Shown: positions 1 to 6,103, counted from the first letter of the stretch. The stretch is DNA of 9,596 nucleotides from Candidatus Martarchaeota archaeon (GCA_023474385.1 JAMCYB010000016.1:1-9596), one strand, 5' to 3'. Notes: generated by a model from the letters alone, not told the origin. Numbers and translations: made by a program.

Positions 1-253
1 TTACGTTGGCAGGGAATACCTTCTGGGTTTGCGTGAACGCGAGGTTTCCTATTGCTGCTGCTATGTTGCCCGCTGCAACACCATCGCTTGGTTTTGCCAG
101 AGATCCTACTACTACCTGCACTGTTGGCTGTCCTGCATTGTTTATTACCTGGACGTTACTTATAGTCACTGGGCTTGCGACCGCAAGACCGAATCCTAAC
201 AAAGCTGCGCCGGTTACAACGGCGGCTATCTTCTTTGCATTTAGACGTTTCAC
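1..253 (-). CDS. S-layer protein, N-terminal part (runs off the left edge)
   Basis: Only the first 84 codons are in the window; the gene continues beyond position 1. Translation starts at GTG (253-251) and gives a basic N-terminus (KRLNAKK), a hydrophobic stretch at about residues 9-26 and a plausible signal-peptidase site near AVAS, so the product is exported. Residues about 28-75 resemble the N-terminal domain of archaeal S-layer proteins (methanococcal type): a segment like QPTVQVVVGS, then a Ser-Asp step (KPSDG) and an Ala-rich helix ending NIAAAIGNLAF. The predicted role is the paracrystalline surface coat. The start is supported by AGGTGA at 263-258, four bases before GTG, complementary to the archaeal 16S 3' end, and by TATA-like boxes upstream. 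The visible part has no N-x-S/T sequon, unlike the surface proteins across the divergent gap. The domain call rests on pattern recognition of a short fragment; export is safer than exact family. Confidence 0.75.
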   Translation of the reverse strand, partial: MKRLNAKKIAAVVTGAALLGFGLAVASPVTISNVQVINNAGQPTVQVVVGSLAKPSDGVAAGNIAAAIGNLAFTQTQKVFPANV

Positions 254-257
254 TTTC

Positions 258-263
258 TCACCT
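258..263 (-). promoter_or_regulatory. Shine-Dalgarno site of the S-layer gene
   Basis: On the minus strand AGGTGA lies four bases upstream of the GTG start at 253. It is the clearest ribosome binding site in the window and decides the start. It implies a leadered mRNA for this gene, whereas several neighbours look leaderless. Confidence 0.7.
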
Positions 264-297
264 AAACATTTGTTGATGATTATGAATGAATGAAAAG

Positions 298-305
298 TAT
301 TTAAA
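298..305 (-). promoter_or_regulatory. Proximal TATA-like box of the S-layer gene
   Basis: Minus-strand TTTAAATA. With the usual spacing of about 26 nt, transcription would start near 276 and leave a leader of about 23 nt that contains the AGGTGA site. It competes with the stronger-looking distal box at 328-342. Confidence 0.4.
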
Positions 306-327
306 TGGATATGTGTATTGTAAAGTA

Positions 328-342
328 TTTTTTATATATAAG
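328..342 (-). promoter_or_regulatory. Distal TATA-like box of the S-layer gene
   Basis: Minus-strand CTTATATATAAAAAA. Transcription would start near 309 and give a leader of about 56 nt before GTG 253. The TATATATA core is symmetrical and could also serve plus-strand transcription into the divergent gap. Confidence 0.45.
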
Positions 343-546
343 CTTTTATAGTTCGTCAAATGCAGTAGTAGCCTTCTTTCATAAACGCAACGTTCCCTCG
401 TAACGCATTCGGCGCCGCGTTTTGAAGGGTTTTTGCCGCTCCCCATGCATTCCCCTTTGAGGTATCATTGCCGCCCAATGGCTTAACATTCCCAATTGCT
501 ATTCGCGTTTATCGTATTTATAGCCATCGCCCAAGCTTGCATATCC

Positions 547-561
547 TTTTTATATATTTTT
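547..561 (+). promoter_or_regulatory. TATA-like box of the LamG gene
   Basis: T/A-only run with core TTTTTATATATTTTTA. Its centre, near 553, predicts a transcription start around 580, which leaves a leader of no more than about 10 nt before ATG 589. Confidence 0.55.
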
Positions 562-588
562 ATGGGATTATAAGTATTTGGGGTTTAT

Positions 589-1446
589 ATGAAGTATGCG
601 GGGCATGCATTAACCATTATAGTTGCTATTGCTGTGGTATCGGCAATGGCGTATTCTGCATTTTATATATTATACAGCGCAAACCTTACTGGAGCGGCTG
701 GCGCATCGGCAGGGCAGCCACTTGTAGCCAGGTTCTACGGATATTCGCCTCGGAGCTTCATATCCGTGGATATGCAGGGTGAATTGAACAAGAGCTTCAC
801 AATCTCTTTCTGGATGTACCCCGAAAGGGTGGGCAATGGCATCAACGGATCTGGATACTCCGAAGACGTGGTAGATGTTTATAGCCATACGGCTACGGGC
901 TTGCCGCAGACATACCTCGAATGGAGAGGCAACGGCATATTCGACATCAATTTCTGCAGGTTTCACAGGCTGGGCTCCGATGACTGTTCCGAGGAGTACA
1001 GCTATGAGAGATGGACAGGCGTATGGGTGTATATAACTGAAGCGTACGACAATGGCACTTTCGCAGTCTATGCTGATGGCAAACCCATATACGGAACGGC
1101 TGGGCTGGCGGGCAGCGAAAATTCCACGTGGGGGCCTGCAGTGAATAACATCGTGATAACAAACCCCATCATATACCTTTCGACATTCGAGGCTTACGTC
1201 CCCCACCAGATGGACAATCCATTCGACGGCTACATCTCTAACGTACAGATATATAAGAGCATGCTGGACCCGGTGCAGATACAGAAGCTGTACGATGAGG
1301 GCCTCACCGGCGGGCCGTTGTCCAATGCAAGCCTGTTCGGGTGGTGGACATTGGATGGCAATGCGAATGGCTCATACGGCGGGTATAACGGGAACATACA
1401 TGGTAACGTCACGTTCGTTCCTGCGCCCAGATGGCAAAGCACCTGA
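589..1446 (+). CDS. Membrane-anchored LamG/concanavalin A-like lectin-fold protein
   Basis: A 285-residue protein with one hydrophobic N-terminal segment (about residues 7-29, flanked by Lys2). It is probably a signal anchor, with the rest outside the cell. Residues about 55-250 have the LamG/laminin-G-like jelly-roll pattern: strand FTISFWMYP at 70-78, then a W...V.V...YDNGTFAVYADGKPIY segment typical of 'YDG...vYvdG', and a closing DGYISNVQIYKSMLD (from 213) followed by IQKLYDEG. LamG folds bind glycans or proteins; no catalytic residues can be assigned, so the ligand is unknown. Two Cys, in INFCRF and SDDCSE, about ten residues apart, could form a disulfide. Eight N-x-S/T sequons are present, consistent with N-glycosylation by the AglB encoded next. 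The ATG follows a GGGG tract (580-583) and a well-placed TATA box. The fold is fairly sure, the function is not. Confidence 0.8.
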   Translation: MKYAGHALTIIVAIAVVSAMAYSAFYILYSANLTGAAGASAGQPLVARFYGYSPRSFISVDMQGELNKSFTISFWMYPERVGNGINGSGYSEDVVDVYSHTATGLPQTYLEWRGNGIFDINFCRFHRLGSDDCSEEYSYERWTGVWVYITEAYDNGTFAVYADGKPIYGTAGLAGSENSTWGPAVNNIVITNPIIYLSTFEAYVPHQMDNPFDGYISNVQIYKSMLDPVQIQKLYDEGLTGGPLSNASLFGWWTLDGNANGSYGGYNGNIHGNVTFVPAPRWQST

Positions 1447-1573
1447 ATCTGCGTACGCGGCAATTCGTTTTGCAGCAGCTTCGCATAGCTCACGAAAATG
1501 CTTTGGAACGCTTTTCGAGCCAACTGCTAAATATATTACAGTTCAAACAGCATATTATTTGGTGCTCCGGATT

Positions 1574-1611
1574 GCGCCGCATAGGCATAGAGCTCTTGCT
1601 TATGGAGGCGC
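1574..1611 (+). other. Imperfect hairpin upstream of the AglB promoter
   Basis: GCGCC (1574-1578) and CATA (1580-1583) pair with TATG (1601-1604) and GGCGC (1607-1611), leaving small bulges and a 17-nt loop that contains the palindrome AGAGCTCT. It lies in the 211-nt gap after the LamG gene and just before the TATA box at 1629. There is no following T-run, so it is not a typical terminator. It could be a 3' end structure of the LamG mRNA, an operator, or chance. The gap has no convincing gene. Confidence 0.3.
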
Positions 1612-1628
1612 ATAAGGAGGATGGCTGC

Positions 1629-1638
1629 TTAATATATA
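1629..1638 (+). promoter_or_regulatory. TATA box of the AglB gene
   Basis: TTAATATATA, centred near 1634. A start about 26 nt downstream falls at about 1660, on the ATG at 1658, which indicates a leaderless mRNA. This rules against the upstream in-frame TTG at 1643, which would lie before the transcript starts. Confidence 0.6.
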
Positions 1639-1657
1639 GCATTTGTGCATTGGTTTT

Positions 1658-4138
1658 ATGGAAGGCTTGAGCAATCCCGATGAGGGTGTATTGGAGGGCA
1701 TTGTAGAGAAAGTCGAGGAGGCGGCAGAGGGGGAGCCTATCGGCGGCAAGGATGCTTCAGACCACGGCAGTAGCACGCGCGGCAAGGATGCAATCGAATC
1801 CTTCGCCAAAAGGTACAAGCTATACATACTCGGCATAGCGGTATTGGCAATACTCGTAACAGGGGTGTATCTGAGGACAACGATGCTGCATTTCCAGGGA
1901 TTCTTCGAGCCTGACGGCTTCTACCATTACGCAGTGATGATGCAGGCCGTGCACAACGGCTTCGCAATACCGCTGACAAACAGGCTTTCTGGCTATCCCG
2001 CGCATTTCCCTGTCACAGAGCCGGATGGCCTTTACTACGTGACGCTGGTGCCGTATTACTTCCTGCGCGTATTCGGCCTGTCTGTATATGATATGGAGAG
2101 GGGAGTGCCGGTTGTATTCGGCCTCCTTGATGTGATAGCCACTTACTTCATAGTCAAGCGCATAGTGAACAACAAGTACCTTGCGGTAGTCGCCATGGCC
2201 CTAGTCGCAGCATCTGGAGGGGACATTGCAAGAACAGCTGCGCTGGTGTACAGAGGGGATGGATTCATAACCATTTTCCTGCTTTTAGCTCTTCTGTTCG
2301 TATTCGAGGCGCTCGGGATAGAGAAGGCGAATGACAGGAAGAAGTATTATTACATGATAGCTGCAGTTGTCATCCTTGGCGTAGGCACTGTCGTGTGGAA
2401 CGGAGCGCCGTTCATAATAGTCGTATACATGCTCTCTATGCTGTCCCTTGTGGTATACGGCTTCATAAAAGCGAATAAGCAGCTTCTTAGGGATACTGCA
2501 ATAATGTCGGCGCTGCTCATAGTTACATATGTAATACAGCACCTATGGATGTACGCGTACTTCATCAGGGGTAGCCAGGCCTTCTCAAGCTGGCACTTCT
2601 TCCTCTTCTACCTGCCCATTACCATAGGCGCTGCCTTGGCATATTACATAGTGGAGAAGCGCAACAGCAATGCGGTGCTAACGCTGCTCGCAGGCAGTGC
2701 AAAGAGCAGGTTATACGCCATAGTTATCGTGGCACTGGTGCTGATTGCAGTGCTGTCTGCTGTGTTCTATAGCTACTTTCTGGGTATTGCTGGGGGAGGC
2801 GGATTGGTGATAGCGCACGGGTCGCTCAACAAGAGCATACAGGAGCTCACCCCTCCGACGTTCGGCTTCCTCTGGGCGAGCTTCAACCTTGAGCTGTTCC
2901 TCGCACCGTTCACTCTGCTGTTCTACATACTGTTCAATTACCATTATGTCTTCTATTACAATTATGCAGTTTTGGGGCTCGATAGGGCCCTCTTTCCCGT
3001 GATCGGCATGCTTATAGGCCTACTGCTGTTTGCAGCCATTGCGCTCTACAGGAAGAGGATATTCACTGAGAAGCATTCCGGCGAGTATTTCATAATAATA
3101 CTTGCGTATTTTGCGGCAACAATGTACCTGCAGGCCAATGCAGTGAGGTTCAATTCGCTTGTTGCTGTACCCATAGCGATACTCTCTGCCATGTCGATAT
3201 ACGCGATAGGCAGGTTCATATACGACAGGAAGGCGATGCTGTATGGCAGGTTCAAGGCCGTCAACCTGTATTACATGCTAGTCGCAATTGTGGTTGTGCT
3301 CGTAGTATATTACACTTATCTGGGGAGCAGCGCATTCGCCCAGGCTGACGGCATAGACCAGTATTTCCTCAATGCTACGGTCTGGATGCGCAACAACACG
3401 CCGGCGAATGCGACATTCCTGACGATATGGCCGGATGGAAGCGTCATAGAAGGATGGGGCAACAGGACAAGCCTGACCGACAGCGTAGGCGGCCAGAACG
3501 GCGCGCTGATAGCAGGCTTCGCGCGCTTCCTATTCAATGATAGCAACGACCCGCAGTACCTGTACAGCGTTGGCAAGCCCGATTACATACTTGCCAGGCC
3601 ATACTGGTTCCAGCTCTCTGGGGGCATTGCTGAAGAGGGCAGCGTCAACACCTCGGGGTACGGCCTGCAGATAATGAATGCCCTGCAGCCCGTGTACAAC
3701 AGCACCACCAATACGGATTACTACCAGTTCATATCGAATCAGATAAAGTCGCTGCTCATAGTGCGCATATCGGCGAGCGGCAACAAGAGCATTGGAGCAT
3801 ACATAGGGACGCCCAACGGCACTTCCTACGACCCGATAAACCGCGTGCTGTTCTATGACGAGCAGAGCGGAGCGTATGCATTCTCAAACATATCCGACAA
3901 GTACGTCAACTACACTCTTTTCATACCCTACATGCCGACAAGCTCTGGCGTAAGCATATCGACCGGGATACTGCTCGGGCCGAAGCTGCTGGACAGCAAC
4001 TTCTTCAAGCTAGTAATGCTCTGCACCGATGGGGCATCGTGCCCGTACGACAACAGCAACATTACTTTGACTCCAGTATACGTCAACCCCGATGCGAGGA
4101 TATACAAGGTAACGTACCTCAATGCGAATTATAGCTGA
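1658..4138 (+). CDS. aglB: STT3/AglB-type dolichyl-phosphooligosaccharide-protein glycosyltransferase, divergent
   Basis: Predicted to transfer a lipid-linked oligosaccharide to Asn in N-x-S/T sequons on the outer face of the membrane. The 826 residues comprise an acidic cytoplasmic extension (1-50), a multi-spanning region (about 53-553) and an exposed C-terminal domain (about 555-826). Family landmarks are the loop-1 motif EPDGFYHY with catalytic Asp86, the second acidic motif YRGDGF (198-203), where only Asp201 of the usual DxD remains, and SIQE (393-396), whose Glu396 matches the TIxE/SVSE glutamate. The sequon-binding WWDxG appears as IWPDG (590-594), followed by a family-like VIEGWGNR. 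The tail carries 13 sequons and a CTDGASCP pair (Cys789, Cys795). ATG 1658 was chosen over TTG 1643 because the TATA box places the transcript start on it. The gene lies between two sequon-rich membrane-anchored proteins. The family is sure; full activity is inferred, given the altered motifs. Confidence 0.9.
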   Translation: MEGLSNPDEGVLEGIVEKVEEAAEGEPIGGKDASDHGSSTRGKDAIESFAKRYKLYILGIAVLAILVTGVYLRTTMLHFQGFFEPDGFYHYAVMMQAVHNGFAIPLTNRLSGYPAHFPVTEPDGLYYVTLVPYYFLRVFGLSVYDMERGVPVVFGLLDVIATYFIVKRIVNNKYLAVVAMALVAASGGDIARTAALVYRGDGFITIFLLLALLFVFEALGIEKANDRKKYYYMIAAVVILGVGTVVWNGAPFIIVVYMLSMLSLVVYGFIKANKQLLRDTAIMSALLIVTYVIQHLWMYAYFIRGSQAFSSWHFFLFYLPITIGAALAYYIVEKRNSNAVLTLLAGSAKSRLYAIVIVALVLIAVLSAVFYSYFLGIAGGGGLVIAHGSLNKSIQELTPPTFGFLWASFNLELFLAPFTLLFYILFNYHYVFYYNYAVLGLDRALFPVIGMLIGLLLFAAIALYRKRIFTEKHSGEYFIIILAYFAATMYLQANAVRFNSLVAVPIAILSAMSIYAIGRFIYDRKAMLYGRFKAVNLYYMLVAIVVVLVVYYTYLGSSAFAQADGIDQYFLNATVWMRNNTPANATFLTIWPDGSVIEGWGNRTSLTDSVGGQNGALIAGFARFLFNDSNDPQYLYSVGKPDYILARPYWFQLSGGIAEEGSVNTSGYGLQIMNALQPVYNSTTNTDYYQFISNQIKSLLIVRISASGNKSIGAYIGTPNGTSYDPINRVLFYDEQSGAYAFSNISDKYVNYTLFIPYMPTSSGVSISTGILLGPKLLDSNFFKLVMLCTDGASCPYDNSNITLTPVYVNPDARIYKVTYLNANYS

Positions 4139-4178
4139 TGCCTGGCGCAGCGCTGCAGTTATGGCAGGGCATTATGCA

Positions 4179-4192
4179 AAAAGCTTTTAGAT
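4179..4192 (+). promoter_or_regulatory. Weak TATA-like element before the 4219 gene
   Basis: AAAAGCTTTTAGAT is centred near 4186, about 33 nt before ATG 4219, so a transcript start at about 4212 would be nearly leaderless. The match to the archaeal consensus is weak, and the gene could instead be read from the AglB transcript (80-nt gap). Confidence 0.3.
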
Positions 4193-4218
4193 TTGCAATG
4201 AGTTAAACTTTTGATTGC

Positions 4219-4803
4219 ATGGATGATACAGCAAACCTTGTGCTGTCGGGGAGCGTGCTCGTGATAGCGTTGATAGTGCTTGCTTTCGCCGCGCTTCTGT
4301 TCTTCAACGCGCAGGGGCAGAACGCAAACGTGATATACGTGACCGAGCCGGAACCTTATACCGCCAACGCCTCCATAGGAGTAGACATCGAATTCGGCAT
4401 ATACATGCACACGCAGGTCAGCCTCACGGTCGCCGGCAATGGAACTGATTTCAGCGTTGGCATAGACAGGCCTGGCATACCTTACGGAAGGCCGATAGTA
4501 TCTGTCAATTCCTCTGCGGTGACGGGCTCCGGCGTGCTCAATTCTTCCATACAGATAGCTGCGAACGCGATTGGCAGCAATGCCCCCATACCCAACGCAA
4601 TCTATGCGTCGGGCGCATATTACGCCCTCGTGACGAGGCTTTATCCCAATGCTAAGTATAGGGTAAGCCTGCGCGGCACCGCGGCGCCCGTGTGCGCCCC
4701 AGGGAGCATCTGCCCTGACTTCATAATGGGCATAAACGATGTGTACAACGTGACCACAGGGCCAAATGGCTCGGTAGTGAACATATCAATAAGCATGCCG
4801 TAG
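4219..4803 (+). CDS. Membrane-anchored, sequon-rich extracellular protein of unknown function
   Basis: I do not recognise a family. The 194-residue product has a short N-terminus (MDDTANLVLSGS), one long hydrophobic segment at about residues 8-29 (VLVIALIVLAFAALLFF), then an exposed domain of about 165 residues with alternating hydrophobic, Ser/Thr/Asn-rich strands, which suggests a beta-sandwich. Seven N-x-S/T sequons occur in that domain (NAS, NGT, NSS twice, NVT, NGS, NIS). A Cys pair, CAPGSICP (Cys159, Cys165), has the same CxxGxxCP spacing as the pair in the AglB tail next door. The gene is 80 nt downstream of aglB on the same strand, so it may be an AglB substrate or accessory. A pilin-like or archaellin-like role is possible given the N-terminal hydrophobic helix, but I see no class III signal-peptide motif. 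It is clearly coding by length, codon pattern and context; the function is open. Confidence 0.75.
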   Translation: MDDTANLVLSGSVLVIALIVLAFAALLFFNAQGQNANVIYVTEPEPYTANASIGVDIEFGIYMHTQVSLTVAGNGTDFSVGIDRPGIPYGRPIVSVNSSAVTGSGVLNSSIQIAANAIGSNAPIPNAIYASGAYYALVTRLYPNAKYRVSLRGTAAPVCAPGSICPDFIMGINDVYNVTTGPNGSVVNISISMP

Positions 4804-4855
4804 TCCTGGCCCTTGCGCGGGCATAGCGGTCTGAGCAGTTCGCAGTGTTGCCGCG

Positions 4856-4900
4856 CTTCTTTGCTCCCTATTTTGTATGCAGAATTTCACATATTTTTAT
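4856..4900 (+). terminator. Possible T-rich terminator after the 4219 gene
   Basis: Pyrimidine/T-rich stretches (CTTCTTTGC, TATTTTGT, CATATTTTTATG) start about 50 nt after the stop of the plus-strand gene, in the gap between convergent genes. GAATTTCA (4882-4889) and TGAATTC (4900-4906) form an imperfect inverted repeat around T5. Archaeal termination needs only U-tracts, so this is plausible. The same element also resembles a plus-strand TATA box. Confidence 0.3.
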
Positions 4901-5001
4901 GAATTCTCGCATATGAATAGGGATTTCGGCAGATGGAGCGTGCGAATGCCTTGATACCCATCTTGGCCTTGCCCAATGGCGCGATCGAGGCGTTTGGCCC
5001 C

Positions 5002-5526
5002 TTACCAAGGAACTTCCTTGAGCCTGAGCTTGTGCGCGCCCCTGTTTGTGAGCACGTGGAGCGCTCCTGTAAGCAATATCAGGAATATGATGCCATACAC
5101 GTCTGGAAAATGCGCATAGCTCAGAGGGTACGCGAAGATTAATGCGAATATGAAGAAGCCGTACTGGTCCATTATCGGCAGGCTCCTGCCGGGCTTCATG
5201 CCGATCCTGCGCTTTATGAAGCTGCCGAGCAGGTCGCCCATGTTGGCGCCTATTGTAAGCATTACAGAAGCAAGAAGCATGTACGGCAGGAACAGTGCCT
5301 CTATTGCTCCTGCTGCTATCCCGGCTATCATGCTCGAGGCCGTGCCCCTTACTGTTTTGTGGTCGCCGAATATCCTCTTGCCATTTATGCTCTTGCCGAA
5401 GTCAAGGGGCTTTCTTCCTCCGAATATCACAGGGGCGCCGTTGGCTGCATATGCAGGGAATATGAATATTATAGGGTATAGCACTAAGGAATAAAGCCAG
5501 TATAACCACTCGGGCTGCATGCTCAT
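5002..5526 (-). CDS. carS: CDP-archaeol synthase (CTP:2,3-di-O-geranylgeranylglyceryl phosphate cytidylyltransferase)
   Basis: Makes CDP-archaeol from CTP and unsaturated archaetidic acid, the step before polar headgroup attachment in archaeal phospholipid synthesis, in the cytoplasmic membrane. The 174-residue length is normal for CarS (DUF46 family). Signature segments are FGDHKTVRG (53-61), GANMGDLLGSFIKRR (93-107) and GRSLPIMDQYGF (113-124), which carry the acidic and basic residues of the cytidylyltransferase site, plus the usual KEVPW C-terminus. About five hydrophobic segments (near 8-24, 65-82, 84-100, 124-140, 144-162) fit the five-helix CarS fold. It is the last gene of rps15-rps3ae-carS, three bases after the rps3ae stop. 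ATG 5526 is nearly on top of that stop; an in-frame ATG at 5520 has AAGG at better spacing and could be the true start (172 aa). No other CarS-operon lipid genes are visible. Confidence 0.92.
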   Translation of the reverse strand: MSMQPEWLYWLYSLVLYPIIFIFPAYAANGAPVIFGGRKPLDFGKSINGKRIFGDHKTVRGTASSMIAGIAAGAIEALFLPYMLLASVMLTIGANMGDLLGSFIKRRIGMKPGRSLPIMDQYGFFIFALIFAYPLSYAHFPDVYGIIFLILLTGALHVLTNRGAHKLRLKEVPW

Positions 5527-5529
5527 GCC

Positions 5530-6099
5530 TTACTGCTTCAGCTCAAGCTTCTTCATCTCGACGCGGTTGAGCTGCGTTATGTGCTTCAGCTTTGCATAAA
5601 GATTCGATTGAAGCTTGCCAGATACCACTTCGCTGACTATTGTATCCGCGTCGTTCTCCTTGGCGTACTGCTCCAGGTACTGGTTGAGCTCTTTCCTTAT
5701 GCCCATTATCCTTGCATGGGTCTCGCGGCTTGCAGTGACTACCAAGGGCTTCATCACCATCTGCCTGTCGTCCTTCGTAGTCACCTTGAGTATGGAATCC
5801 GAAAGGCTCCTGTACCTCCTTGCCAGGGAGCGCACATAGCTGAAAAGCAGCTCTATCCTTATGAGCTTCAGCTGAGCCCTGTCTCCGTTCGCCTCCGTTA
5901 TCCTGAAGAACACATTGGCAAAAGAGTTCTGCGGGTTCTGCGTGAGCTTGTCCAGGCCAACGCGTATGTTCCTGCCTATTATCGCCTTCTCGTCGTTCGC
6001 AGGCAATTCCGCTATTAGCACGTCGTTGAAGGGCTTCGGTGCGTATGCCGAGAACCATTTCTTGAGCTTCCATTTGTCCGATCCTTTCTGTGTAGCCAT
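5530..6099 (-). CDS. rps3ae: 30S ribosomal protein eS1 (S3Ae)
   Basis: Small-subunit ribosomal protein of archaea and eukaryotes, near the mRNA exit/platform side of the 30S subunit. The 189 residues cover the whole family length (about 190-220). Recognisable features are the Lys/Trp-rich start (DKWKLKKWFSAYAPKPFN), the segment GDRAQLKLIRIELLFSYVRSLARR, the KDDRQMVMKPLVVTASR core and a basic C-terminal region (LYAKLKHITQLNRVEMKKLE). The ATG at 6099 lies four bases after the rps15 stop, and the purine-rich AAGGCGTGA overlapping that stop may act as its ribosome binding site, so translation is probably coupled to rps15. carS starts three bases after its own stop. Nothing looks truncated or broken. 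Confidence 0.96.
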   Translation of the reverse strand: MATQKGSDKWKLKKWFSAYAPKPFNDVLIAELPANDEKAIIGRNIRVGLDKLTQNPQNSFANVFFRITEANGDRAQLKLIRIELLFSYVRSLARRYRSLSDSILKVTTKDDRQMVMKPLVVTASRETHARIMGIRKELNQYLEQYAKENDADTIVSEVVSGKLQSNLYAKLKHITQLNRVEMKKLELKQ

Positions 6100-6103
6100 T
6101 CAA

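Larger units (their letters stand above)
254..588. other. Divergent intergenic region between S-layer and LamG genes
   Basis: This 335-nt gap lies between the S-layer gene (minus) and the LamG gene (plus). It holds the S-layer leader and its two TATA-like boxes at the left end and the LamG TATA box at the right end. The middle, about 360-540, is less AT-rich, and I find no convincing gene, tRNA or C/D-box RNA in it. Open frames across it have composition and starts typical of chance and are not called. Confidence 0.7.

Noticed and set aside
258..446. Minus-strand open frame of 62 codons upstream of the S-layer gene
   Set aside because: It covers the S-layer leader and both TATA-like boxes, is out of frame with the S-layer gene and has no protein-like pattern.
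1643..1657. TTG start that would lengthen AglB by five residues
   Set aside because: It lies only five bases after the TATA box at 1629-1638, so it would be upstream of the transcript start; ATG 1658 fits the spacing.
1602..1670. Short frame from ATG 1602 with AAGGAGG at 1614-1620, overlapping the aglB start
   Set aside because: The purine run is not at a useful distance from any good start, the frame crosses the aglB TATA box, and the peptide (about 22 aa) shows no recognisable feature.
4887..4961. Minus-strand 24-codon frame after carS (starts MGIKAFARS)
   Set aside because: It has no ribosome binding site or promoter, and the open reading upstream of it is only a shifted frame of carS, which itself ends with the normal KEVPW terminus.
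4804..5001. Possible tRNA or C/D-box RNA in the convergent gap
   Set aside because: I find no T-loop GTTCRA motif, no acceptor-stem pairing and no C/D box pair at proper spacing on either strand.
5543..6103. Long second frames opposite or alongside rps3ae, rps15 and valS
   Set aside because: They are shadows in other frames of clearly recognised genes, with compositions unlike real proteins.
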